Source: Lumnitzera littorea (Eukaryota; Streptophyta; Magnoliopsida; Myrtales; Combretaceae). From it: 64,000 nt of DNA. This document shows positions 1-12,200 of the stretch, in pieces. Below the pieces are notes generated by a model. It had not been told where the DNA came from. It searched no databases and saw nothing but the letters and a program-made list of their open reading frames with translations. The translations under genes were made by a program, and so were the position numbers. The stretch is from contig JAMXBB010000008.1 of NCBI GenBank assembly GCA_024138015.1, positions 44,481,892 to 44,545,891 of the forward strand, in the 5' to 3' direction. Positions within the stretch are counted from its first letter, which is position 1. Every line of letters starts with the position of its first letter.

Positions 1-244
1 GGCTATGCATGTAGATAATGTAAACAATAGTAGATTCTCACTAGTTATAGTTAATGAATATTTTGATTGTAATTGACAAACTTTTTGTACACATTTTGTA
101 TATACTGTTAAATTTTTTTTTTTAGTTGTGTTTTCTCAACTTTTATCTATCATAAATTATGGTTGCCGATATTAACAATTAAGAAATATAAATATTGGAT
201 GATTTTTGGCTTCATAAGTGTTAAGAAGTTTTGAAAGTAGTGAA

Positions 245-280
<36 letters not shown>

Positions 281-928
281 TAGGTTATTTGCTGTGCCAA
301 ATTTTTGAGTTTGGGGTTTGTTAATAAAATTAGTTTGAACTAATAAGTGTTGTATTGCTGGAAATATTTCTCTAATAGCTTTATTTTCGAGATTTCTTTT
401 TATTTTTATATTATTATTTTCCTTTTCATACTTAACTGCTAAAATTAAGAAGTTTTATCTAATTAAGAAATTCCATAACTTTTAAAAATTGATTAGTGAA
501 ATTAAAAATTTTATAATTTAGCAGCAAAATATTTAAAATCTTTTAAAATAATTTTTTTATTTTTTTAAATGCATGCGTGACACTAATAAGAAGTTAAGGA
601 AAGAGACAAGACCAATGAGTTAGGACACAGGAAAATTGAACGTTCAAAGCTCCGGCAGCCAATAAAAGAAATTCTTAAATAAAAAATTGTTATAATCCTT
701 GATAAAATTCCAATTATCCAAAAAAAAAATCATATTATCCAAACGCCATCTGATTCTGATAATATCTTCTTATTAACTCCTCTCTGACTAGACATAAATA
801 TCTCATCCCCTGTCTTCACTTTTTCAGCAAAAAAAAAAAAAAAAAAAACACACACGCACACCCCAAAACTATGGCAATTACATTTACTCATAAAAATTTT
901 CCCTTTTGATTTCCCCCCATACACCCAG
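1..928. other. AT-rich region upstream of the DUF2358 gene
   Basis: I see no coding region here. There is a (TA)n microsatellite at about 248-276 and an A-run of about 19 bases at about 831-848, followed by a short CA-rich stretch. The last 60-100 bases before 929 are probably the 5' untranslated region of the next gene. I see no convincing TATA box. Confidence 0.5.
871..909 (+). promoter_or_regulatory. Possible short upstream ORF (12 codons)
   Basis: An ATG at 871 opens 12 codons and stops with TGA at 907-909, 19 bases before the DUF2358 start at 929. If transcription starts upstream of 871, ribosomes would meet this ATG first, and the uORF could lower translation of the main frame. The transcription start is not known from sequence, so its presence in the mRNA is inference. 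Confidence 0.3.
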
Positions 929-3551
929 ATGGCTTTTCCTTTAATTTTCCCAGCAATCACCACCCTTCGCGCCATCCAGCGCTTGGAATTCCATTTCCGC
1001 CCAAATGCAAACCCTAATCCTTATTCCAATCCCAAACTTCTTGGAAAATCCCTCACCTTTAAGAAGAATCCAAGCTCCGGGTCTTCTAGGCTTAAGGTTT
1101 GTGCCTTGATTAAGGATTTGGATGTTGGGGTTTGTTCAGAATCAGATCATGATCTGAAAGTGAACGTCAGATGTCATGGACAATTCTCTGCTCCTGTTAA
1201 GCAGAAGAGCGATGAAGAAGAGGAAGAGGAAGAGAAGCAGAATTTTTATTTAAACATGGGATACGCGATTCGTAGTTTAAGGGAGGAGTTTCCTAAGCTC
1301 TTTTATAAGGAGCTCTCTTTTGATGTCTACAGGTACAGGTGGCATTTCGTGTTATTGAGTCGCAACGTAATCAGTGCTTGTTTGATGTTAAATTCTCAAT
1401 AGAGTTGGAAATGTGCTATTTATTATGTTGATTTGATGATCATCAATAATTAATTTGTCATCTGATTGTGGTTGATGCGTTGAAATTGAACCTCATTTCT
1501 GATAATTTGAACACTATTCGTGAAGTAATAAGTCATTGTAGAAGAAAAGTTAATATTTTTCAGTATCAAAGCAAAAAGTTCAGTATATATATTTTTTTTT
1601 TTTTAGCTTTATGGGATCTGAGATAATTTGTTCTCTTGTTTTCCCCTTTGAATTCCAATTATTCGTAAAAGTTTATGCATTTTAGGGTGTATTTGTTTCA
1701 TGGAAGGTGTCGGTAATAATGGAAGCTTTACAATGCTCAAATGTTATTGTAGTGACTTCGAGCATGGATTGTGGTTGAAATTGAAGCCCATTCCTGATCA
1801 TTTGAACAGTATTTGTTGAGTAATAATTTATAGTAGAAGAAAAGATTACTCTCTTTTAGATTTAAGGGCTCTGAGATAATTTGTGCTCTTCCTTCACCCT
1901 TTCAATTCCAACGAGTTGTAAAACATGATGCATGCACGAGTTTTGTACATGTGGTAAAGATTATCCGCTGTTTTGTGTAACATTAGTTTGTGTTTAGTTA
2001 CATCCAATGTCTTGATCTTGAAAAATTGTAAATAGAGAAATATTGGCTAATCAACAGGAGAAGCCTACCTCCTAGCATGTGGTTACAGTTGTTAAGAGTC
2101 TAATAATACCTAGTGCATCAATTAGGCCTGGTTGTTTAGTCACATATAATATGATACTTCTTCTTTGTTTGATGATGTATCTAGAGAAATGAACCACATG
2201 TTTGTGCCCACATGTATTTTTGGAACTTGAGTAAGATGCATTGATGACTGTATCTAGATATGGTAGAGGAATTTGATTAGTTTCCTTACTCCACCCAACA
2301 AATTAAAAAAAAAAAAAAATCATTATTTTATACTTCCAGATGGATTGCACCAGATGTTTTCATAAACTTTATATGCTTATCTGTTTATTGGCTAAAGAGA
2401 TGGTTATACTTTCAAAGAAGGCTCATTAAGCAGCTTGCATTAGTTAAATAGATTTGCTGACTTTGTGCAAATTATTCTACATTTGGTATGTGCAATTGCA
2501 TCTACTCTCACATGAACTTTCAATTTGAAGAGAATGAATGTGGGGACAAAAATATGATTACACTTTCCTGGCTAACCTTGGCATCTTCATGAATGATCCT
2601 TGTAGTTGGAATGTAGAACAACTTCATGCAATGATCTTGTCTAGTAAACACTCATTTCTTTAAGCAAGTGAAAACAGAGAAAGGAGAGATGAAAGAAATA
2701 TAAAAGAATATTTTGAGCATATATTTTTACTGCTACCCATTTGCATTTGGCCCACTTCTATATCTATCCTTGTCTAAAGTTTATTGCCGATTCATTTTAA
2801 ATGTGCAAGCTAAGTATAGTTCGCAACTGTGAATCCCAAAGGATCGCATTGGCTGCCATGCCTCTGTATTTTGCATATACAAGAAGTGACATGCTAAAGT
2901 TTGTCTGTCAATGACTGTTGCTTGCATATCCAAGCTGCAATATGAATGGCTTTGCATGATTATATGTTACCTATTGATCCATGGAGGAACTCTCCCGGAT
3001 TAATTTGGTTCTCTTGTTTCTAATAGTTTGACGTATGACATGCAGTTCATTGTCCTTTCCACTATTTAACTTAAAATGATGTACATGAATCAACTCTCAT
3101 GCATCATCTTATATATGTATAAATATTGTGTACTTTTTCCAGGGATGACATTGTATTCAAAGATCCACTCAACGCTTTTGTTGGTATTGAAAATTATAAA
3201 TCAATCTTCTGGGGTTTACGATTCCATGGTAGGATGTTTTTTAGGGCATTGTGGGTAGATATAATCAGTGTCTGGCAGCCTGTCGAGAACATTGTAATGG
3301 TTCGCTGGACAGTTCACGGCATCCCTCGAATACCATGGGAGGGTCATGGTCGTTTTGATGGCACTTCCGAGTACAAGTTTGACAGGAATGGGAAGATCTT
3401 TGAGCATCGAGTTGATAACATTGCTCTGAACTCACCACCAAAATTTAAGGTTCTCACCGTGGCAGAGCTAATTCAGTCTCTTGGCTGCCCTTCTACCCCA
3501 AAGGCAACTTATTTCAAAAGCTCATCCTCTCCATCATCAGGGAGAGAATAA
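929..3551 (+). CDS. DUF2358 family protein, probably plastid-targeted
   Basis: There are two exons, 929-1332 and 3143-3551, joined across a 1,810-bp GT-AG intron (AG|GTACAG donor, TTTTTCCAG acceptor). The split codon AG|G gives Arg135 and the frame stays open, yielding 270 residues. Residues 1 to about 57 are rich in Ser, Pro, Asn and basic residues with almost no acids, like a chloroplast transit peptide. An acidic Glu run lies at about 96-102. The conserved part starts at about 108 and includes LREEFPKLFYKELSFDVYRD, FHGRMFFRALWVDI, VRWTVHGIPRIPW and FDGTSEYKFDRNGKIFEHRV, which I recognise as the plant/cyanobacterial DUF2358 family (Pfam PF10184, NTF2-like fold as I recall). Its biochemical role is unknown. 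The Arabidopsis relative I recall is At1g65230, from memory. The start is the first in-frame ATG. The exon model is firm; the plastid location is inferred. Confidence 0.88.
1464..1935 (+). repeat. Diverged direct duplication inside the DUF2358 intron
   Basis: The segment 1464-1680 reappears in diverged form at 1767-1935. Both copies begin with GATTGTGGTTG. They share GAAATTGAA, ATTTGAACA, AGTAATAA, GTAGAAGAAAAG, TCTGAGATAATTTGT and CTTTCAATTCCAA-like blocks in the same order. The offset is about 300 bp and the divergence is high, so the duplication is old. It lies wholly within the intron and has no effect on the reading frame. Confidence 0.65.
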
Positions 3552-4605
3552 CGAGTTACAGCTTGTTTCCAATTTTGCTGCTGTATGTCGTGGCACGACT
3601 TGGTATAAGAATTCGAGGAAGTTTGTGTTTTGGCAATGAAGCTGATTCGGGATTAAAACATAGTCTGAATATAATCATATGTCCTGCAAGATAAACATCA
3701 AATTAGTCTGATATTTGTATGAGATGTTAAATTTCTGTACTATAGCTGTATATTTTGTATAGATTAAGTTTATGAGATGAATCTAATATTCTCTCTCTGA
3801 GCAATTTAATGCTACATATGACAATTTTCTTTGCCATAACCACTTAAGGACCTAAGATTTGAACCACAAAGGATGAGTAGATAGGAATGATAAAGTACAC
3901 GTATTTGCTAAGACTGGTACTCTTATCTTGGACGAGGCACCAATTATTTTGGCATGGGTGTTTGGAGGGATGTAAATGAGTTATAGGTACTTGTAAGTCA
4001 TAAGATTTTACATTACTCCATATTCATTTGGCTAAGCTATTTAAATAGTTTATCAAATTAAGTTTGAATTTCAAGGTGCTTGGCTTAATAAGCCTCATTG
4101 AATTCAAGTGAATCCCATTTATGCTCACCTTTGGGTGTTGATTGGTGCATGCTAGTAAGGGGATGTTTTACGGTTTTGTTTTATATTTTGGTGAGATCAG
4201 TTTCACCTTTTATCTTATCATTTATTTTTATATTTTTAAATTTGAACAATCGAATTTATAATTTGTTTAATTATTTAGATTTAAAGGTGATTAAATCAAG
4301 AATAATATGAATAATGATATTGATCTTGTAAAAAAATAAAATCGGTTTTTTACAATTGGAGGAACCGTAGAAAATTCTTGCATGTGGATATTGGTTCGTT
4401 GCTCCTCATCCGTTGCTCATGCCACTGTTAATCACAAATTGGTTTACGTGATATCTTTACAAATATAGCTTGGCATGATGATAGTCCTTTTATGATGAAG
4501 AAGGGGCTATCTGGCCTTGGCTTTAAGCTGTGAACGAGAGAATAACTGAACTATTTATTGTTTCTCTCAATGGTTTAAAGGGAGCCGAAATTGTATAACG
4601 TTGCT
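3552..4605. other. Spacer with 3' UTR of the DUF2358 gene
   Basis: The first 200-250 bases after the stop are probably 3' untranslated sequence (T-rich, with TTTGTAT and TGTATA motifs). The rest is AT-rich sequence with no recognisable gene. The short ORF at 4098-4310 is low-complexity and hydrophobic, and I do not believe it is real. Confidence 0.45.
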
Positions 4606-4676
4606 GCGTTTGCCGGGAGTCGAACTCGGGTCTATTGCTTGGAAGGCAATTATCCTAACCGTTGGACTACAAACGC
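4606..4676 (-). tRNA. tRNA-Gly, anticodon UCC
   Basis: Read on the minus strand, the 71-nt sequence folds as a cloverleaf. The 7-bp acceptor stem GCGTTTG/CAAACGC is perfect, followed by TAGTCCAACGGTTAGGATAA (A box) and the anticodon loop CTTCCAA (TCC = Gly). The T-loop TTCGACT lies in the B box. Against the usual plant tRNA-Gly(UCC) the acceptor stem carries a compensated C:G to T:A change. The T-stem CCGAG/CCCGG carries one A-C mismatch. No T-run of four or more follows within the first 20 bases downstream on the minus strand, so the Pol III terminator is not obvious. The gene is nuclear in type and has no intron. Confidence 0.9.
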
Positions 4677-6487
4677 CGTGATGTTGTCATAGTTATTTAC
4701 AAAGCTCATATTTTAGAAAATGTCGGTGGTTGACCATGTAATGTAACGTATTCTGACGACACACGGAAAATTGTAAATTCTGCCAGGTTCGTTCAGAATT
4801 AAAACACAGAAAACAGACAGCAGGCAGTCAAATTTGATTTAGTCATGAACATTTCTATTGTGGCACGAAATTTTCATTGAAATTTTACAATAAGTAATTC
4901 AATCTTTCGATAATTTTCCAAAACATTGGTAATAATAAGTTATCGTATCATCAAATAGCAAAATTTAAGAAATTATTTATAGGTAAATACATACTTTAAA
5001 AATTTAAGATCTATGTATACTTAACCAATAATTAAGGATGATATTGTATTAGGTGGATTATTTTTGTGATTTTTTTTTTATTTTTTCACAGTTAACCAAA
5101 TGAATTAGTCAAGATTATTATAACTTAAAGTAATATTGCCTTCGAATCAGCAACGATTCCCTTTAACGTATTATAGCTATGAAAAAAAAAAAGACAGATT
5201 AATTAAATCCTCGATATAATAAAAGGATATATGAAAGACACATATATTTATTCTGTAATTAAAATCACAAATATACATGCACACCGACAACAGCTTATGT
5301 TCAGTTGTCAATCGTTGTCAGATACACAATTCCATCCCTTTTTATAATCTATTCACAACCACGTCACTTGCTTATCTACTATCCAACTCATCCAATTTAA
5401 ACAACAAAACCTCGTACTCATTAAAAAAATTAAAGGAAATGGATTATACGAAAATATGATATATATATATATATATATATATTCGTTGGTTTTTTTGTCA
5501 TGTATAAAAACTAGGAATATGATTTACGTATGGGTTTCATTTTTTTCTTTTTTTTTTTATAGAAAGATATCAATTAAAATGATTAATAGAAAACATGTCT
5601 ATAAATACATAGAATGGAGAATACCTACCTCCTTCGTCATAGACTTGTGTCTTCGATGTCAATTGTAATTGAAAAACTTCAATGGGCTTTAACTTATTTT
5701 TAGATGTCTGTCCTGTCCCTGACAACAATTAATGGCACGAACTATTCACTTACTAATAGAAGACTTGTCCTTAACAAGTCAAGCATGGGCACACCCATAC
5801 AAGTACTACCCTTTCAGCTGGCATCAACCAAATCAACATTATTTCAGCATTACCAAATATACATTTGCATCTTTACACAAGCACAGTCGCATCTTTTGCA
5901 TCTTTATGCACCTATATATATATATATATATTTTCTTTTTATCTTCTTTAGTAAACTCATATATCAGAAAAAAAAAATAGATATTTCTCAGTATCGAATC
6001 AAAGATAACGGATAGTGTAATATGATTTATATTGTAGGATAATCTTTTTGTCACTATACCAAATGACATTATAAAATGTAGATTTTAAATGACCCTAAAT
6101 GTCAAATAAAATTTAATAAATGAAAGAATTTTAAAGGGGACAAATCGTGGGTTTTTTAAGGCCAAAGCATCAATAAAGCGTAAGTTTTTAATCAAACATT
6201 GTAATTATCTTTTTGCAGAGAAATAAATCATTAAAAAGAATCTTACGAGGGATAATAAAATTTAAAAAAAGAAAAAGAAAAGGCCAATATCATAAAGAAA
6301 TGGTGATATGAAAACGTTTTTATGTTTGAGAAAATCTGAATGGTCTTGCTTATTACACTATATCAAACTGAATCCACGCTAATGCTATATTTATCATGTC
6401 CATCATAATTGATAAGATAGCTAAATTTATCATATATATATATATATTTATTTATATATTGTATCAAGCTTAGTTAGCTCACTATTT
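4677..6487. other. AT-rich spacer
   Basis: I see no gene. Microsatellites of TA occur at about 5461-5482 and 5917-5931. The short ORFs at 5277-6015 on both strands overlap low-complexity AT sequence and one another. They show no domain and look like chance. Confidence 0.5.
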
Positions 6488-6881
6488 TGTTATGATTTTA
6501 GATATTGGTTAGGGAACTTAATAAATAGTTACAATTATTAGGATTGGTTAGTTAGAGAAGATAGTAAATAGTTGTAATTAGTAAAATTTGTTAGAAAATT
6601 AGTTATTATAGAAAATATTATATATAGCATTTGCAAGACTAAAGAATTATTATTCCATTCATAATCAAATTTAATAACTATTGTTCTATAACTCTATCAT
6701 CCTTTTCTCTTAAATTTTTAGGAGTTTATCTTTGATTAGAACTAAAAACAATTTCATTTCTCTTGTTTGTATGAATAAGTTACGTAATATTCCAACAATG
6801 GTGCTCTCATCTTCTTAAACTAAGTATCTAATAATTGCAACTATTCATTAAGTTACTTAACCAATATCTAAAATCATAACA
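6488..6881 (+). mobile_element. 394-bp palindromic LTR-type element with 5-bp target duplication
   Basis: The element starts TGTTATGATTTTAG and ends CTAAAATCATAACA. The outer 54 bases at 6488-6541 and 6828-6881 are inverted copies of each other with 4 mismatches. The 5-mer TATTT lies directly on both sides (6483-6487 and 6882-6886). The part from 6488 to 6797 behaves like a solo LTR: TG at the left, a TATATATA-like box near 6617, CA at 6796-6797, and then ATGGTGCTCTCATC in the position of a primer-binding site. The right arm is a second copy of the LTR start in reverse. TG/CA ends plus a 5-bp duplication are the mark of retroviral-type integrase, not of a MITE transposase. The element has no coding capacity. 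Confidence 0.7.
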
Positions 6882-6928
6882 TATTTCTTACTATATTGGC
6901 TAAGTTAAATTAGACTGAGACCGACTTG

Positions 6929-7166
6929 TCTAAAGTAAGGATGGCAAATAGGCGAGTCATAATAGAATACTCAACTCACTCATTCTATTAGAAACCTTGT
7001 AAGATACTACCCAATAAAGTCTTGAAAATTGCTAAAAAACCATTATGGTTTTGAGATTTGTAAAAAATCTATTGGGAAAGCTATTGCTTGATAAAAATAA
7101 TAAATTAATAATATAATGTTAAAAAAAAATCAATTAGAGGAATATTATAATTAAATTTTTTTCACT

Positions 7167-7199
<33 letters not shown>

Positions 7200-7615
7200 G
7201 GTTAAGGAGATAATTGAATTCAAGGAAGGAGATGAGATTCGAAGTTTGAAAATATGAAGGTTAAGGAGGTTAGAAGAATTATGTGATGAAAGACTTCATT
7301 TCATTCTACAATTTTTCAATTGTTATTGTCATATATGTTACTATTGTTGGTGTTCTTTGATAGTTTATCTTCTAACATGTCGAATAATTTTATATTATTG
7401 TCATGTATGTTATTTTTCTACAAATTTTGAGTAGAAAGTGTTTTATTATTTAATATACATGCCCAGTTTTATTATTAAGTATTAGGACGGGATTTGAGAA
7501 CAGAATAAAAAACCTATTTGGTTTTTGAGACAAATCTAGGAACCCCATTAGAGTAGCGGGAAGGGATCTAAGATCTTATGACTTGTCTTAAATCTGTTTA
7601 GTTGCCATCTTTAGT
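6929..7615. mobile_element. Putative non-autonomous DNA transposon (hAT-like)
   Basis: The segment is bounded by CTAAAGTAAGGATGGCAAAT on the left and GTTGCCATCTTTAG on the right. These are inverted relative to each other apart from a 4-base insertion. The interior has repeated phrases of the kind AAACCATTATGGTTTTGAGA and AAACCTATTTGGTTTTTGAGA and a (TA)n at 7167-7194. I recall GGATGGCAA-type ends from plant hAT-like non-autonomous elements. I found no clear target duplication, so the borders are tentative. Confidence 0.45.
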
Positions 7616-8900
7616 CTCGTGCTACTATGTTAATTTTATTTTTACCTATCTTGAAATGTTTCTTATGTATTACAAGTTTATTTGTTTTGTTTGAGATTTT
7701 TTTTATCTTTATATGACATGTACTGTATGTCATGTTATATCTATTGATAAGCTATTATGAGCCTCCAAGTTTAAATCGACCCTTTTAGAGTAAGGCTAAA
7801 CTCAAAAGCACATAAATAATCTATTCAAGGTCCAAACTGAGCTCCTTAAAGCTCATCGACTTCTCTATGACCTAAGCTATGTTGTTAACACTATGAACGA
7901 CTCTTTCAAAGCAAAGATTAAGCTTCCAACAACTTGGCTAATTTGATTAAAAGATGCTTGCCAATTCCCTACCATCTTCTAACCTTAAACTTTTCGCCAT
8001 TAAGCTTAATTGTGTAGGCCTAGTCCACAGGATCCAAAAAATACAAAGTAGAGTTAACTCCACTAGATTAGAAAAGTCCTTTACTGACATGTACTTAGAA
8101 CATGATATTTCCACAATATTCGAAGTGCATCTTTCATATATGGCTAAATGTATTTAGAAGATACAATGCATCTTCCTCAAATAAAATTGTAATCTCTCTT
8201 ATAAATATCAAGTAAAATTATAGGTAAAAAAGCTGAATCCTTACTCTTGCTCATGTTATTCTTCTTTAGCTCTTTTTCAAAACCTTAGAATTATCTTCAA
8301 TGGCCTTCTTAACTTACGATTGCTTATATTTACATGTTGTCTCCAAACTTAACCTTAATCAATCTTAATGAAAATTAACAATCAATAGAACACATATAAT
8401 TATCAATTATTTTTTAATGCTTCTTTTAGCAATCATCCAATTAGAAGCAACTAAGGCACAAATATATCGTTTTAACTTGAAGTTGTTTTCGAATTGAAGT
8501 GAATTGGTCCAACATGTGCTTAGCATAAACACATGTGCTTGCGCATAGGTATACATGCTCATGTTAAAATAGCATGATATGAGTTTAATAAAGCCATAAT
8601 TTGTTTTACAAATTAGTTTCAAAAGAATGCAAGGTTTGTTTTGGTTCGATTTATATTATTAATTTTTTATTAATAACGCCTAGTGTGAAATGTTGAATCA
8701 TATAATATATGGCTGGAATTGAATGCCAAATTATGAGGGATAATAAGATTTGATTTAATTATGCAAATAGAATTTCGAACCTATTTTTAACGCCAAATCG
8801 AGTTAAAATTTAAAAAGAAAGTGCCTCCCGAGAACGGCCCAACAGGCAATTTCTTTCGTTTTTTTTCTCTTTCAAGAAAATGAAATTTCCCATATTGCCA
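7616..8900. other. AT-rich spacer upstream of the glycosyltransferase gene
   Basis: I recognise nothing coding. Sequence around 7740-8160 has the look of an old retroelement (CT-rich, short broken frames), but I could not assign a domain. The distal promoter of the next gene probably lies in the last few hundred bases. Confidence 0.4.
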
Positions 8901-8933
8901 CCTATTTTTACCTCCCTCGACCGTTCTTGACAA

Positions 8934-9036
8934 CTATAAACGCATGTCAACTCCATACCCGGAAATCTCTCTCTCTCTCCTCTCTCTCTCTGTTAATCCT
9001 TTACTCAGCTCACAAGCATCTTCTTATTCTTACTTC

Positions 9037-9072
<36 letters not shown>

Positions 9073-9268
9073 CACGCACACACAGAAGAAACAGTAAAAA
9101 CACCCACTTCCCTTTTAACACTTCTTTTTAGTTCATAACTCAAGTGTAATTTAATACTAAAGATCCAATCTTTATCCCTTCTTTCTTCTTCCTTTTCTGT
9201 TTCCGAATCTGAGTCCTTCTTTAATCCTCAGCATGTAAATGTAAATGTAAACGTAAATTTAAATGTTA
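8934..9268 (+). promoter_or_regulatory. Core promoter and CT-rich 5' leader of the glycosyltransferase gene
   Basis: CTATAAAC at about 8933-8940 is a plausible TATA box. Downstream are two CT microsatellites, at about 8966-8991 and 9042-9069. The second runs straight into CACACGCACACACA. Pyrimidine tracts of this sort are common in plant 5' leaders close to transcription starts. Just before the start codon, GTAAAT is repeated several times (9234-9260). An ATG at 8944 lies too close to the TATA box to be in most transcripts, so I do not count it as an upstream ORF. Confidence 0.5.
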
Positions 9269-12200
9269 ATGGGTTCTTTAGAATCTGGGGTTCCAATAAA
9301 AAAAGACCCTTACCCTTACCCTGTTCTTCGTTCATCTTCTAGACCGAGACTCAGATCCAAGTTTTCACGCTTCTTGCTATTTAAAAAACTAGATTACCTC
9401 CAATGGATATGTACTATTGGAGTTTTCCTCTTTTTCGTGGTTCTTTTTCAGATGTTCTTGCCCGGTTCAGTCATGGACAAATCGGAATTCAGTAAAAGGA
9501 ATAGTAAGGATGATTCGGATTTGGCGTTTTTGAGAGAAATTGGTGGTTTTGATTTTGGGGATGGTATTAGGTTCGAAGGGTCTAAGGTTTTGGAGAGATT
9601 TAGGAGAGAGAGTAGGAGGGAGGTGAATTTGACTAGTAGCAGTACTGGTTTTAATGTGGCACTACGTCGTTTTGGATATAGGAAACCTCAGCTGGCTTTG
9701 GTTAGTTCCCTGATCTATATATGATTGTGTTTCTACCATTATTGTAATTTATGTGGTGGCATTTTGTGATTCTCTTTGATTTAGATGTGTACTCTCCAAG
9801 GTTGGTCGATTCGTGGAATAGGATTCCTGATAATCCAAATTACTATAGTTCTTTTCGCTAGAGTTTGACAGAATGCAGTATAGGATGATAACAGTAAAAA
9901 ATAAAAAATAAATAAATAAAAGAAAAGAAGGCTTCACAGTTTCTAGTTGATTGGAATTCCAATAACACTGGGAGATAGCAAGGGAATTTCCTCTGCCTGT
10001 GCAATTCCAAGGAATCGAGAGGTGGAGTCGAAATCTCTGTCATCCTATCTACATCCTTATCAAGTGCTCCCTAGAATGAATATAGATTTGGATTCTTTAA
10101 AATTTTTTCAATGGAACTAATCAAAAGAAGCTATGATGTTGTCATATCTTAATGATATTTTTGCTTTTCAGTGTTAGTAGTGATGGTGACAATTGTTGTT
10201 GACTGGTCATATTCATGCTTCGTTCCGCATATCATGATGAATATGTTGTCTGCTATATAGTTGTGATACACTAAGGTCATATTTGGGTTAGAAATTCTCT
10301 CGTCAGGTTATTTTTAGATTTATTGATGTGATTGTGTGTCCAAGTGAGAAAGGTCTGAATATTGTGATGGCTGTTGTACTATACTACTGGTGACTTGACT
10401 TCTCTGCTGTGCCTGCTGGTCTTTTATTTTTTTTATTTCAATTGTTTTAGTAGTATCATGTTGATTATGTATTTATCGTTTTCGCTTCATTAAAATATTG
10501 TTGGAAGGTTTTTGGGGATCTTCTGGCTGATCCACAGCAACTCCTTATGGTGACTGTTGGAGCGGCTCTGAGAGAGCTAGGTTATGAGATTCAGGTTTGC
10601 ATTTGTTGCTTTTGCAATGGTCCTCCACTATTTTCATTTCTGTTAATTCGGTCATTGTGAAATTGCTTATAGTTTTGCTTATCGTATAATTCAGGTTCAT
10701 GTGGTAAATTAAGTGATTCTTTGAGACCATTTTTGGTTACTTCTGTGCAATAAGGTTTAATTGAATCCAATTGTCTCGTTTTAAATGAGAGCTTGATGAG
10801 AATGGAAGATATGGATAAAAAACATATTTTCCATCACTGACAATTTTGGAAAATTTTATTGGGTGAGTCCCAATTTTGAACTTTATAGCCAGTTGGAGGG
10901 GAGAATTACAAACGATAGCAAAAAATAGCTTTGGTGATTTCCTACTTGATGTAATGCAACAAATAAATGTGAAAGGGTAGCATTTGGGGATTGAGGTTCA
11001 TTCAGCTCAAGGTGGTGGTAATAAGTTCATTGAATCTCTTGCTTTTGATACTTGTATTAACAGGTTTATTCTCTGAAAGATGGTCCGGTGCATTCTGTTT
11101 GGAAAAACTTGGGGGCTCAAGTCAGCATTATCAGTTCCAATGACAATGCTGTTATGGCAGTGGACTGGCTAAAGTACGATTGTATCTATTACTTTTTTTC
11201 AACATTGTTCTATGTTTCTTTTATTGACAAGGCCAGCCCTATTTATTGTGCAGCAAGCAATTGTTTAGGCACATCTTGTGTGCTGTTTTCCTTTTTCATT
11301 CCACAAATCCTTATTCTACCATATATGGTGTCTTACCTCATCTAGTATTAGGCTTTTCCACATGCGTAAAATGTGAAAAAGCACATCTGTATTCACCTGT
11401 CCTGCTTTCTATGATAAATCTGCAGTTTTTAGGTTTCTGAGTATATTATCATTTCTTAAGATTCTAGTACGGTGGTCCTGCTTCACCAAGATGACATGCC
11501 ATAAGAGTTCAACTCAACCATTAATTACATAAGAAAAAGTAGTCCAACCACTAATTGCCAAAGGAAAAATGGTGTATTTTACACTAAGTCTTAATTTTTT
11601 AGTGAGACTAGGAGAATTTGATTTTCTTCATGTTATACCTTATTTGTATATTGGCTTCAAACAATGAGCTGTTCTGATTCCTTCCCATCACGTATTACAG
11701 CTTTGACGGCATAATAATCAATTCTCTTGGAGCAGAACATGTCTTCTCCTGGTATGGTTTGTTTACTCTGTATCTCATATAGAGCAGGGACTAGAAACCT
11801 TAGGTATGTAGTAGTGCTAGGAGTCATGTTTCACATTGCAAGCACAGTAATCAAAACAGCTTTATATTTTTCGGAGTAAAGTTTAATGGTTATGATACTC
11901 AGCATTCCAGCTTTCGAAATATTTGAATTGCATGTCATTTATGTGGAATAATCTATACATGTTGCCCATCTTAATTAATTGTACAGTATCTTCTGAATGA
12001 GGATATTTCATGTCACAGTGCTTAGTGCTTGGTAAGGACAGTCCCCTATAAGGAACCATCACTACCATCTGAATTTTGATAGGAATTAGTAGCTTCCCTG
12101 CCTTTTTTTCAGCTTGTGGTTTTTTAAAAGTAGTGGAGGATATTCAAGATGTAAAGGAAATTTGGATTGGCTGAAGGTGGTATAGATCTGTGACCTTGTC

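Noticed and set aside
730..975. Minus-strand ORF of 81 codons overlapping the DUF2358 start
   Set aside because: It is antisense to the true first exon and contains a Phe run from the poly(A) tract. It shows no domain.
8944..9138. 64-codon ORF in the glycosyltransferase leader as a uORF
   Set aside because: Its ATG lies only a few bases after the TATA-like box, so most transcripts should start downstream of it. The peptide is mainly Ser/Leu from the CT repeats.
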